From: Zygnema cylindricum
Lineage: Eukaryota > Streptophyta > Zygnematophyceae > Zygnematales > Zygnemataceae
DNA length: 60,815 bases
Direction of reading: 5' to 3'
Assembly (NCBI GenBank): GCA_037447655.1
Contig: JBBHKE010003273.1
Coordinates: 1-60,815, forward strand
Shown: one piece after another, positions 30,605 through 41,393 of the stretch
Numbering within the stretch: position 1 is the stretch's first letter
Layout of the letters: each line of letters starts with the position of its first letter
The notes under the pieces: model-generated
What the model was told of the DNA's origin: nothing
Databases searched by the model: none
Seen by the model: only the letters and a program-made list of their open reading frames with translations
Position numbers and translations under genes: made by a program

Positions 30605-32252
30605 TTTATATACTGATGGAACGTCAACCTTATCCATCAGGTCGTTCCAGCAAAGCAATAATAGCCGACGTGCTTTGTTGCGGTTGGTACCACGTATGTG
30701 TGTGTTCACAGGTGGAGAAAAGTCAAATATTTTAAAAGCAAATTTTGAACCTCGTATCAGTATAGACGTACCAAGTTTCAAATTGTAGAAACGTTTTAAA
30801 CTCTAATATCTATACTTGAGTACTTTATCACTGTTTCAAATTTCGCCTTTATGTTTCAAATGCAAATTCCTTCCGCGAAGGTCAATAGATGGCAAAAGGA
30901 GCGGTCATAGGATATCCTCTCGCAAAGGCTTTTTTGTGGGTTTCGATTGATTTTAATCTTAACTTTCTGAAGGCACGTGACCTTTCGCAATTGCAAACGT
31001 GTCATCGATCGAACGCCGTGGATCATATCTTTTACTTCTACGTATACCAATTGCATTCGTCCGCTGTGCGACTCGGGTCTTCTTGAAGAACAGTTGAAGA
31101 CAACTGTCCACACACTCGATATATCGAGCGTTTGCTTCAAAAACTAAAAATCGGACGGTCCGAAACTGTCGCCCAAAAGTTTGTTAAACCTTGACGAATC
31201 TACGGCAAACATGTTTTAAAAAAATAAAAGGAAAAAAGTACGGTTTAGTACAGAAATGTACTTTTTAGAGCAAACAACCTCAGTTTTTGCCAGACTAGTA
31301 AGGGTAACAACCCATTAGGCGAAAAGTGGGGTTCGTCACTAGACTCTGTACGTTTTTGTACAGCTCCCGTACCGAGCTGACCATAATTTTTATTAGTCTA
31401 ACGAAACATTGTTATCGGAAAGTTGTCGAGAAGCTCCAATGATTTAGGCGTAATTCGTGACCGTTAGATGTTTCACTTTTTGAGATCCTCGAAGCAATCG
31501 CGAACATCATCTAGTGGGACAGTGTCCAACTGGATGATTATCATCCATTACCATTGGTACATGTGAAAAGGAAAAAAATATCTACGTTGTACAAGCAATC
31601 ACATGTGTGCACGCCGTACATGCCATGTGCCATCTGCCATGCTAGATGCAAGGCAGCCGAAAACATCCTCGCACCCTCCGTTTGACATCCACCGACAATG
31701 AAAGATTGCTCGCGACCTTTAAGGTTTGCGGCGTCATTTTTCCATTCCGTTTCGAAATTTTGATTTCCGTTTTCAAAATCAAAATATGGGCGCAAACTTT
31801 ACGTTCGAATCATTAACTACCTCCGGTTGTATAGATATTTCGTTCCGACTTTCCATTTGTAGATTTTTTTAAGATTTTCAAAATGTGCACTCTGACCTTT
31901 GTGGCGCCAATCATAATCGAGGAAGGTTTGTTACTGGTCCGACAAAATGGAGCGTACTTTCAATAAACGATGTCTATAGACTTTGCGTACATTTATTGGG
32001 AGCGCCTAAGGGAATGTTACCCTAAATCATCGCCCGTTACACGCGCATGGATCATGTCTGGTTTATCGTGACCGTTAAATGATCTTGCAAGAATAAATCC
32101 GGGCGGTCATTATAGAGATCAATTACAGTACACCTGGTAAGTTCTCAACAAAAAAAATTTAAGTTTAAAATACCAAATCCATTGTAAAGTACAAATTGTA
32201 CAAAAGCTATAAAAAATGACAGAACTTGACAGCATACATTGCAAGAGAGTAA
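30605..32252 (+). repeat. Dispersed repeat E, copy 1, split by transposon F
   Basis: The parts 30605-31301 and 32026-32252 together match 38440-39613 (shared blocks TCATAGGATATCCTC, GTGACCTTTC, TTATCGTGACCGTTAAA, CTTGACAGCATACATTGCA). Transposon F (31302-32022) interrupts this copy, and transposon G interrupts the other. This copy therefore gives the empty site for G near 30886. Confidence 0.7.
31302..32022. mobile_element. PIF/Harbinger-like transposon F, copy 2
   Basis: The ends GGGTAACAACCCATTAGGCG and GCGCCTAAGGGAATGTTACCC are inverted repeats flanked by a perfect TAA duplication (31299-31301, 32023-32025). It is 721 bp long with no transposase. Confidence 0.8.
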
Positions 32253-32720
32253 TGGTGGCGTTCTATCAAGATTTTTTGTAATTGTACGGACATTAAGAAT
32301 TCTACATTTTGAACGATGTTCTTTCCCGCAGGGTATGTATTCCACGAGATCAGAAATGAGTTGTTTCACGTAAGATAAGATCATACATTGAAAATCGTCA
32401 AATAATTTTACACCGACCAACTTCTACCCGAAATCGTCATTTTCATACGATGTACGTGCGGACCAGGGCATTGTACCCACAAATATATGCAAACGCTTGT
32501 CAGATGCTAGCTCATTTTTTTAGATTTTTTCCTTTTGGCGTGAAGAATGAGCGCTTCCTCAAATAGTGTGATGAATGGAAGGTAATAAAAATAGCGCAAC
32601 GAAAGTTCGTTACGAGATTAATTTTGTGAATTCGGCTAGATTTTTTAATGTATATTTCATGTGCCAAATTTTTTGGTTTCCGTTGTTTGCCGTCTTGACA
32701 CGTATATTCATTATCCAACG
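32253..32720. other. Non-coding, repeat-like sequence
   Basis: No coding frame or clean element boundary was seen. The stretch is AT-rich and sits between repeat E and the hairpin at 32725. Confidence 0.4.
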
Positions 32721-32724
32721 TGTC

Positions 32725-32805
32725 GAGGCTCAATTTTTTTTGTAAATGGTGATGTATTTCCTCGAGGTACATCACCATTTACTGAAAATTTGAGCCGCGA
32801 ATGCT
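32725..32805. repeat. Strong inverted repeat (hairpin)
   Basis: The arms GTAAATGGTGATGTA and TACATCACCATTTAC face each other across about ten bases (CCTCGAGG in the loop). Outer flanks GGCTCAA and TTGAGCC extend the pairing to more than 30 bp with a mismatched bulge. Confidence 0.8.
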
Positions 32806-32939
32806 TCGCGAAAAAACATCCAACGATCATTGTTACCTCATAGACCCTGGGAGAATATTGGCAAGATTCTCTGTAATGTTGTTCGCGTATAAAAACAAAA
32901 TTAGAAGTACGACAAAGTACGGAGAGGTCCAGATTTTTG

Positions 32940-34074
32940 TAAACAACCTCATTTTTCGTCTGATGGAACGCCACCTTGAGGGTGAACCTCCATTAGGCAT
33001 TTCTAGTAATCGTACGGGGACGTTCACTGGCAATAATATTTGTATCACTTCTCCATCAGGTTGTTCCAACGAGGCACCAATTGCAAACGTGCTAGATTGC
33101 AATTGGAACAACGTAGGATCTTGATCAACCGGCCGGGAATATTAAAAGATTCAAATATCACAAAATTTAAACGGCGTATGTACGGACGAACGCACATTTA
33201 AATATCTAGCAGGGCTACGCTAATGTACAATTTGTACTTTCTTGTCATTTCGTTGTACCAACCGTTTCGAAATCATTTTCAAAATGAAAATTTGTACTTT
33301 ATTCTTTGCCATTATGTTTTGTACGCAAAGTACTTTCCACGAAAGAAAAGAGTCGTGAGAGAGATATCTTGCGTCAAAGATTTTTTCGTCGCTTTAAACT
33401 CTGCCCTGTACGAAGGCACTTGGTCTTTGGCAATTGTGAGGTTGTCATCGCTTGTCCGCCGTGGATGATACCTTTTTGTTTCGAAGTGTACCAATAGACA
33501 CGTCCAGTATCTGGCAAGTCTCCTTCTCCTTCTGAGGACAATTGAGGAGACTTGCCACACACTGGACAAAAGGAGCATTTGATTCGAAAACTCAAAATCG
33601 GATTGTCGAAGTTTTCACCCAAAAGTTTAGAGAATCTTGACGAATCTCCAGTAATCATGTTTTAGGGTGACGTTCCATTAGGCGGTCCCAATAAATGTAC
33701 GGACAAGTCTACTGGCAGCATTTACTGGAAGTCCGCTCAATTGTGTTGGCCTAGTAACAAATTTACTCAATTATGATTGGCACCACGTAGGTTAGAGTCC
33801 AGATTCTAAAAATCTTGAAAAAAATATACAAACGGAATTCTTGTACGAAATTTTTGTACCATCGGAGGTAATTAATGATCCTAACATAAAGTTTCTGGCT
33901 GGATTTTGATTTTGAAAATGAAAATCAAAATTTCGAAACGAAATGGCAAAAATACGCGACAAACCTTCGAAGGCCGCGGCAAACTTTGAATGTCGGTGGA
34001 TGTCAGACAGAGCGTGCGAGGATATTTTCACCTGACCTGCATTCAACATGGTAGGAGGCACATGGCATGTACGA
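32940..34074. repeat. Cluster of decayed F-type transposon ends
   Basis: Several F-family termini lie close together: CTGATGGAACGCCACC followed at once by GGGTGAACCTCCATTAGGC (about 32960-32998), and another left end at 33664 (GGGTGACGTTCCATTAGGCG). The segment 33880-34020 is an inverted copy of 31660-31800. I could not pair the ends uniquely and suspect nested insertions. Confidence 0.5.
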
Positions 34075-35256
34075 GAATCAACACAGAATTCTACGGAAAT
34101 AACAAAACAATCTGAAACTACATTAACAGACATTATCTAGGCTATATAATAACCTCACAAAGTTTCAGACAAATATAATAAACAGAGTGATCACATCATG
34201 TAGTCAAAGTTGCAGAAAAATAGTCTGCCACAACTTTGATAAAACCGATCAACTTCACAATGAAGTAAAACATAGACCAAACACAGAATAGGCCTGAAAA
34301 TATGTGGAAATGTAAACAATACAAGGAGGAACATACATGCAAAATTTCACATAATTTTGCCGGCAGATCTGAGAGCAATCCTTAGATAAAATTACCAAAA
34401 ATCACCATAAACAGTTTTGGTCCAGAAAAGTTCCTAAGACTAAAAACGCCTAAGTCCTACAAATATACACGAGCTCATTACTGAGTGTACGGAGGCATAC
34501 CAGCCGTACGCAATCTACTAGCTACCTCTATTAAAGTTAGTATACCCGAATATTTCGAGGTATGTAAATATTTACAAAGTACACACAATCTTACAAAATC
34601 GTATGCTCAGTCATGCTGAGTCACTCAATGGAACTCTTCGAATTTCGTCAAACAATTCGGGACGTCCAAAATAAACATCGCGTGATTGACGCGATTTCGC
34701 GTCCCCACTACTTAAAATATATCGGCGGCCTATATCCGCCGTCCGTCGATCTTATTCGGCACCCTTGATGTCGCGCCACGTGGTCACAGAAATCTAAACG
34801 AAATCCACGCGAGTCGTCAAATATCCCACGACGTCGCGAAGTGAATTTAGTCATTCACGTCCACTTGTTAAAATAATAATCGTACAACCGAAATCATTTC
34901 CGTACCGCAGCTGCATCCTTTGCAATAAATGGGGCAAATAAAGTACACGTCATTTGTCATAAACGTTGCTTGTCGCATATAAATTACATTTGTTCAAATT
35001 ATATGTTCCGTACCGGCTACGTACATTTCGTAAACTTCACATTGGATCGCGTCGCGATCTGCCGTCCATTTCTTAACGCATTCCGCGCCACTCAATTACT
35101 ACCTCACGTCCCTTTAATTTTACTCGTACATTTACTCCCCCAATCCGCAAATCCATTCGAACCACCACATTACTTTCGATAATATATTACGCACGCGAAA
35201 CGTCGCGTACGCACAAAATGTCGAGTACGCACGAAACCAACTTTTCAAAAACAACA
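34075..35256 (-). repeat. 3' LTR of element C, end missing
   Basis: It begins TGTTGTTTTTGAAAAG on the minus strand, the same start as the solo LTR at 25689. It diverges from the 5' LTR at GAATCAACACAG (34075). Confidence 0.75.
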
Positions 35257-35793
35257 CTTTTTCGATGTTTTTTTCCACTATTCTAGGTAGCTATTCTCTA
35301 TGCTGTGGATACTCAATTGGAAGGCAAGTCCAGACCTTTTCCTTACCTTCCTTTTCCGTTAGATTCATCATCTGACAAGTGTGCATGGAGAAAAGATTGA
35401 CCCTGGCTACTTAACTTGTAGTGCTGGTTCGGCTGAAGTCACCACTGCTTCAGCTGTCTGCTGCCATGTCTTCCAAATTCCATCCTTTCTAAACACACCA
35501 TTGCTTCCGCTTCCTCTTTCTAGGTCTTCAAAAATAAAAATATAAACTTTCCTTTTCAACCAATTTCAAAATTCAAAATCCTAAATCTGAAATTCCACAA
35601 AAATTACTAAATGTCAAAGATAACCACCTCCATAAAATTACTTTTCACGTTGTTTTCTTTTGACCACTTTTTGCACATGTTTTCTTCTATGGTTCATCTT
35701 TTGAATTCTACTTCTTTTCTTCGTTTTCTTCATAAATTTTGGTATTCTCTCAATTTTCACATTTTTTTTTTTTTTTCAATAATGTAAACTTCC

Positions 35794-36966
35794 TCATTTA
35801 CTCCACTTTTCTTGACACCTTTTTCTCTCTCCTTCTCTAAGTGCATTAATCTCCTCATGCAAACTATTTTCAGTTTCCACTTCCAAGTGACCTTCACTTC
35901 CTCCAACTATTCTCACTTCATTAGCCTCTTCCTCTTGTAAATCTTTATCACTCACCAATGTGTCGTCGAAAAAATTGAAAAAAACCAAATCTTTTTCTGT
36001 CACCTTTTTCTCCACTCCATTTTTGGTGACAACAATTTTTTCTCTTCGTTCCTCATTTTCCATATTTCGAAAAACAATGGTCGGCAAGTATACAAATTGG
36101 TCGACATAAAGTTTGTCCTTTTTGTTAACACTCGGACATATCGTTGGATCCATAAACACCTTTGGTTGCCTTTGTGTGGTAGGTCGGACTCGGTTGTTGT
36201 CCCATCCGTTTTTGAAATTTCCTGTGACACATGCACTTTTATATAATGGACATACTCTAAAAGTATATCCTAAATCATTACAGTAAAAACAATTTTCTGA
36301 TTTGCAACTTTTTATATTTTTCTGAAATTGTGATCTAACACCTTCAAAATTCCCCCTATCTTTTAGAGCCTCATTATCATCTTCTACATCCAAAACAAAT
36401 CTGATTGCTAAAGGCAAGTTCCAATCCTTTTTATCAACTCGATTTAATCTATCAAAGGCACACCTATATTCCTTAGGTAATCCTTTCATTAACATGAGAG
36501 CCTTTTGAACATTTGTAAAATTTCCTCCTGCAATATCATTTTCTACAAACAATCTTTGCAAACTGAGGCAATATTTCAACATGCTACCTCCAACATACTT
36601 ATACTCAAATATTTTTGTGGCACTAATCATCCAGTGATACACATAAGTCTTTTGATAAATGAGTTCTAACCACTTCCACAATTCAGCTGCACTTTTCAGA
36701 TCAAGGTAAGTCATTACAAGCTCCTTGGTCGAGGATTGCTTGATAATCCGCAAACACTCAAGGTTCTTCTCCTCCCATCCAGCCGGTGATTCAACACATA
36801 TCCCATCCACCACATCCATTAGCTTCCTCAACTTGAAATAACTCTCCATAATACTCCTCCAACAACAATATTCAGTTCCATCAAATATGGGTAAGTACGA
36901 TTCATCCAATATGGGTAGCCATGGGCATGGGCCCATAACCTGTTGTCCATAGCCATTTCTAGCCAT
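35794..36966 (-). CDS. Gag protein of element C, 390 aa
   Basis: The open frame begins in the LTR (MARNGYGQQ), passes through the primer-binding site (VMGP) and continues as a copia gag: PIFDGTEYCCWRSIMESYF (about residues 26-44), LKSAAELWKWLELIYQKTY, YKYVGGSMLKYCLSLQRLF, LMLMKGLPKEYRCAFDRL. The knuckle CFYCNDLGYTFRVC (about 225-238) has tyrosine where the zinc-binding histidine should be. A charged C-terminal tail follows with no pol. Relative to the gags of A and B it is divergent but colinear. The long intact frame is notable in an element that has lost both outer ends. Confidence 0.8.
   Translation of the reverse strand: MARNGYGQQVMGPCPWLPILDESYLPIFDGTEYCCWRSIMESYFKLRKLMDVVDGICVESPAGWEEKNLECLRIIKQSSTKELVMTYLDLKSAAELWKWLELIYQKTYVYHWMISATKIFEYKYVGGSMLKYCLSLQRLFVENDIAGGNFTNVQKALMLMKGLPKEYRCAFDRLNRVDKKDWNLPLAIRFVLDVEDDNEALKDRGNFEGVRSQFQKNIKSCKSENCFYCNDLGYTFRVCPLYKSACVTGNFKNGWDNNRVRPTTQRQPKVFMDPTICPSVNKKDKLYVDQFVYLPTIVFRNMENEERREKIVVTKNGVEKKVTEKDLVFFNFFDDTLVSDKDLQEEEANEVRIVGGSEGHLEVETENSLHEEINALREGERKRCQEKWSK
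36927..36940 (-). other. Primer-binding site of element C
   Basis: GGTTATGGGCCCAT on the minus strand matches the tRNA-iMet anticodon-arm complement for 13 bases, directly after an LTR ending GGACAACA. Confidence 0.75.
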
Positions 36967-37394
36967 GGATTCACCCTCGGAAGCACCACAGACTACCCAA
37001 AAACAGCCTAATTTGAATCAACACAGAATTCTACGGAAAAAACAAAACAAGCTGAAACTACATTAACAAATAGTATCTAGGCTATATAATAACCTCACAA
37101 AGTTTCAGACAAATATATTAAACAGAGTGATCACATCATCTAGTCAAAGTTGCAGAAAAACAGTCTCCCAGAACTTTTGATAAAACCGACCAACTTCACA
37201 ATGAAGTAAAACACAGACCAGACACACAATAGGCCTGAAAATTTGTGTCATTGTAAAAAATACAAGGAGGAACATACATGCAAAGTTTCACATAATTTTG
37301 CCAGCAGATCTGAGAGCAATCCTCATATAAAATTACCAAAAATCACCATAAACAGTTTTGGTCCAGAAAAGTTCCTAAGACTAAAAATGCCTAA
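36941..37394 (-). repeat. 5' LTR of element C, truncated
   Basis: It holds the last 454 bp of the LTR, including the in-frame ATG at 36966. It is cut at CCTAA, where transposon D begins. Confidence 0.75.
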
Positions 37395-38223
37395 GGGTGC
37401 GTCTCTATGTGCTTAAGTAAGGGTTTTTTCCTGTCGTTTTCCTGTAAAACTTAGAGCCGTACCGCGTAAGTTTCAACCGTACAATAAAATAGAAAAAAAG
37501 AGAAGTACATTTTGCGTCATCATCGAATTTAAAATGTACTCCATCTTGTCGTCTTGTGTTCTTCGACCCACTTCGACGACAAAAAACGTCATCTTCAACC
37601 TTATCTTTAAAATACACGGCCGATGTGTTTTAAAATTAAGGATTTTCTATAAACAAATAGTAACACGTATTCGCACGTGTAATTTTTTGTTCAAAAAATT
37701 CAAACGAATTCAAGCGACGTGGAAGTGTACGCGATTCGCTATGTTTTGTCCGTTTTTGTTTAATACGACAAATAGAAGTACACAGTTTGTTTTTTTTGTC
37801 CGTTTCCATCCGGTACGGATTTTTTATTTGAAAAACAATTTTTTTGACTACCTTTATGTACATTTTTATGGCAAGTAGAGCGAAAAAAGTTGAGAAAACG
37901 AAATCGGGTATCCATGGCCGAAAGTTCTTGAATATGTGACGTCACAAGTGAGCGTGACGTCACAATGTTACAAAACCCTAAACATCTGGCATGTCACAAA
38001 ATTACAAAATTGTAGAACGTCTACAACTGTCGCTGTTTTTGTTGGCGTCAACAATTTCGTAGTCGTAGTCAATCGTCACAAAGTTGTACCTACGTCTACA
38101 ACCGTCACATTTCAAAGTTCCGATTCCATTTTCGCACATAGGGAAGCTTTTCAAAGTAGTACGGAACACTTCACTACAATCTAAAATACTTTTTCAAAGT
38201 ATCGCTTACATGGGGACGTACCC
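37395..38223. mobile_element. PIF/Harbinger-like transposon D, copy 1
   Basis: The left end GGGTGCGTCTCTATGT and the complement of the right end GGGTACGTCCCCATGT are inverted repeats. The flanks are TAA and TAT. It is 829 bp with no transposase frame. Its inner sequence is related to copies 2 and 3 (TTTGCGTCATC, GACCCACTT, GACGTCA). Confidence 0.68.
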
Positions 38224-39613
38224 TATGTCATTGTAGATGTTTATGGAGTCATGCTACTTTGTGACGTCATTCGCCCAATGGACGGCTCGCGAGATGGCGT
38301 CTCGAATTAAAAAAGTAGAGCATCTCACGGTCTAGTTTTATCCTTTTATCTTTGGAGATTTTACAGTAAAGATATTATATTTTAAGTACAAAAATGGGTA
38401 CAGAATGGTACGCAGTAGTACGAATTTCAGTAAACAGCCTCAATTTTTCGCTAATGGAAGGTCGGCCTTATCCATCAGGTCGTGTCAGAAAAGCAACAAT
38501 AGCCTACGTGCTTTGTTGTGATTAGTGCAACGTACGTGTCTTCACAAGTGGAGAATAGTCAAATATTTTAAAAGCAAATTTTGAACGTCGTATCAGTACG
38601 GAAACGGACGAAGTTTCAAATTATAGAAACGTTTTAAAATTCTAATATCTGTACGAGCGTACTTTATCACTGTTTCGAATTGCGCCATTCTATTTCAAAA
38701 TTCAAAAGCAAAGTCCTTTCCGCGAGGGTCAATACACCGCGAATCGCTATTAGCGTCAATGTTTTTTTCGCAACTTAAAACATCTTTTCTCCGTAGATTG
38801 TGGATCTGACGTTTGCGATTGGAAGGTAACATTCTCAGCTTCCGATTGGCGGTCTCAAACTGAAAATCCGACAAGTGTGTACGGAGAAAAGATGTTTTTA
38901 AGTGGCGAAAAAATTCTTAACCCTACTAGCGATACACGGTGTAGATGGCAAAAGGAGCGTCATAGGATATCCTCCGGCAAAGACCTTTTGTCGTTCTCGA
39001 TGGATTTTAATCCACCCTGTCAGAAGGCACGTGACCTTTCACAATTGTAAGGTTGTCATCGATCGATCGCCGTGGATCATATCTTTTACTTCTTGGTGTA
39101 CCAATCGTAATCGTCCATTTTGTGACACGTGTCCAACAAGAAGAACAGTTGAAGACACTTGTCCACACATTGGATAGATAAAGCGTTTGCTTTGAAAACT
39201 CAAAATCGGACGGTCGAAACTGTCGCCCAAAAGTTTGTAGAATCTTGACGAATCTACGGCAAACATGTTCTAAAAAAATAAAGGGAAAGAGTACGGTTTA
39301 GTACAGAAACGTACGTTTTAGAGTAAAACAACCGCACTTTTAGCCTGACTAAGAAATCAACGCCCGTTACACGTGCACGGGACCGTGTCCTGTTTATCGT
39401 GACCGTTAAACGATCTTGCTAGAATAAATCCCTACGGTTGAACCAAAACCCTATTTTAATAATTTAGGGTTATCTAGTTCAATTACAGTACACCTGTCAA
39501 GTTCTCAACGGAAACATTTGAAGTTTAAACTACCAAATCCATGGTAAAGTACAAACCGTACAGAAGCGATCAGAAATGACAAAACTTGACAGCATACATT
39601 GCAAGAGAGTTAA
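38224..39613 (+). repeat. Dispersed repeat E, copy 2
   Basis: The first part (38229-38440) matches 15895-16110 and the rest matches 30605-32252 apart from insertions. Transposon G lies inside at 38735-38941. Confidence 0.7.
38735..38941. mobile_element. TA-type inverted-repeat transposon G, reference copy
   Basis: The unit CACCGCGAATCGCTATTAGC...GCTAGTAGGG-type end to CGATACACGGTG is flanked by TA on both sides. The paralogous site in repeat E copy 1 (about 30880-30895, GGTCAATAGATGGC) lacks it and has one TA. This proves a TA target duplication, as for Tc1/mariner elements. Inner arms are complementary over most of the 207 bp, so a transcript would form a long hairpin. Confidence 0.85.
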
Positions 39614-39639
39614 AACGTTTAATAGTGCGAGCCTGAAAA

Positions 39640-41000
39640 TAAAGTGCGAATTTATTGCATGATAAGAGCCGTTAGGAGAGTCCAGCGCAGAAGGAAGTGC
39701 GGGACCGCATGCCACCTCAATCTGTACCGTACTTGTCCGTACAGGTCGTGTAGCCTTCTTCGTCAGCAAAGGTTGCGACTGACAAGCTTCGTCGCAACAA
39801 CCATCCGCACTAAAAATGTGCAAAACACCTATTTTAGCTTCACGACAAAGCGGTCCTCTCGGGTGCTTTTCCAGCTCGTAAACCGAGTCAACGCGGGGGA
39901 ACCGTGAGCTTTCTCGCGCGACTCCCTTATTTATAGCCTCGGGAGAAACGTAGTCGCAATCATTCAAACCTCTGTAGAGAAAAGCAAAAGGAATAACAAC
40001 GTGTAACATTTGAGTAACGAACGGCTGAGATTCGACTGCAAGGTTGTAGCACAATCGCGATCGTTGAATCACAATGGACCGTGCAACAAAAATGTTGCGT
40101 TGCGTGACATTCGTGACGCTGGTGTTTTGCTTTGCAAGTTGCGGGAATGCCACAAGTAAGCACTTGCGTTGGTTGCCTCGTGATGGTGAAATGGAGGCAT
40201 AGTTGTCGACGATGATGATGTTCTTTACCAATTTTGTCAGCTGGATGTTAAGAAAATGTCCTTCAGTGCTCACATTCTCTGAAATTTGTCGACAATTATG
40301 ACATTTTTGGCATTCTTTGATTTTTTTTTAACACTTGTTAGCATTCGCTGGTGGGTTTTCAACAAGGGAGTGTTAGAACAATATTCCACAATGTTGAGGA
40401 ATACTGATGTTTGTTGCCGTCAAAATGTTTAGATTTAGATTTTTTTGAAGTGGAAGCTTCCAGAAAGCTGTTCGTTCCCAAACAAGGAAAAAACAATCTG
40501 CACTAATATTTTAGAACAATTTTTGGTTTTGACCGACGTACGCTTGGTATTCATTTCATACTCAATTATTGTTGTCTAATGGTCAATATTTGGTTGATTA
40601 TTTTCTGAATATGTTATAACCATGATCATGTTACTTTGTTGTGCCATCATCATCATGCTCATCATTGTACAATAGAATTTAGAGCTCAATTTTAAACATT
40701 AGCTTTAAGCAATCAGTTGCCCTATTGTTTTCTATTTTCCCGTCTTTGTGATGTGTTTGATGATTAGGATTTTCATCCAACATTGTTATGATTTTTTGAA
40801 GAAATGCTCAATGTGCATCATTTGATCATTTCATATACTTCTTGACATCTCATGGTTTATGTTAGTCGTCCGATATCTAATGTCCAATGCACAATGTCAC
40901 CAGTTTTCATTATTCAATGTTGCCTATCTCATACACGTCTAATGCAAAATTTTCCATGTCATTTAAAAGTTAAGTAAGATTCTTCCTCGTGCTTTTATTC
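39640..41000 (-). repeat. Dispersed repeat H, copy 2 (inverted partner of 1-1310)
   Basis: The minus strand matches the plus strand of 1-1300, including the frame containing LAKQNTSVTN and QPFVTQML. Insertions and deletions differ between copies. The AT-rich tail continues past the point where copy 1 leaves the window. Confidence 0.7.
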
Positions 41001-41154
41001 CACGCTTTATGATTATTTTTGGTTTTACAAATTCCTACTGTTAATAATTTATGCAGAACCTTTGTATGCAAATTAACTTCGTTGGTTGTATTCCCACATC
41101 TTTCATGAATTTTCTTTTTACCAGATCTTTATTTCAGCACTAACTGCAAAAATT

Positions 41155-41393
41155 TTCCACCCCTCTCTCCTTCTCTCGCCCTCTCTATCCCTCTTTTTTC
41201 TTTTCCTGTCTTCCTATCTCTCTCCCCCTCACCCTCTCTCTCTTTCTCTCTCGACCTCTTTCTCTTCCCCTTCTCGGTTTCATCCATCCACCTCTCCCAC
41301 CCTCCTCCCCGCCTTCCCCTCCCTCTCCTCCTCCTCCCTCTCTCTCCTCCTCTCCTTCTCCCTCCCCACTCCCTCCCCCCCTCCCTCTCCCAG
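41155..41393 (+). repeat. CT-rich tract before the cysteine-rich gene exon
   Basis: About 240 bp of CTCTCC/CTTCTC repeats end in CCCAG at the exon start. It probably serves as, or expanded from, the polypyrimidine tract of the first visible acceptor. Confidence 0.7.

Larger units (their letters stand above)
34075..37394 (-). mobile_element. Gag-only copia relic, element C
   Basis: On the minus strand, a truncated 5' LTR (37394-36941), a tRNA-iMet-type primer-binding site (36940-36927), an intact gag frame (36966-35794), about 540 bp of AT-rich sequence and a 3' LTR (35256-34075) are in order. The two LTR parts share about 360-380 bp (34076-34440 with 37013-37394). The 3' LTR lacks the last 72 bp and the 5' LTR ends where transposon D enters, so both outer ends are lost and no target duplication can be read. 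No protease, integrase or RT is present. Confidence 0.82.

Noticed and set aside
40622-40675. A 17-residue hydrophobic frame that could be a signal peptide for the cysteine-rich gene
   Set aside because: The sequence is part of repeat H copy 2; the corresponding site near 345-385 in copy 1 shows it is repeat DNA and not a first exon.
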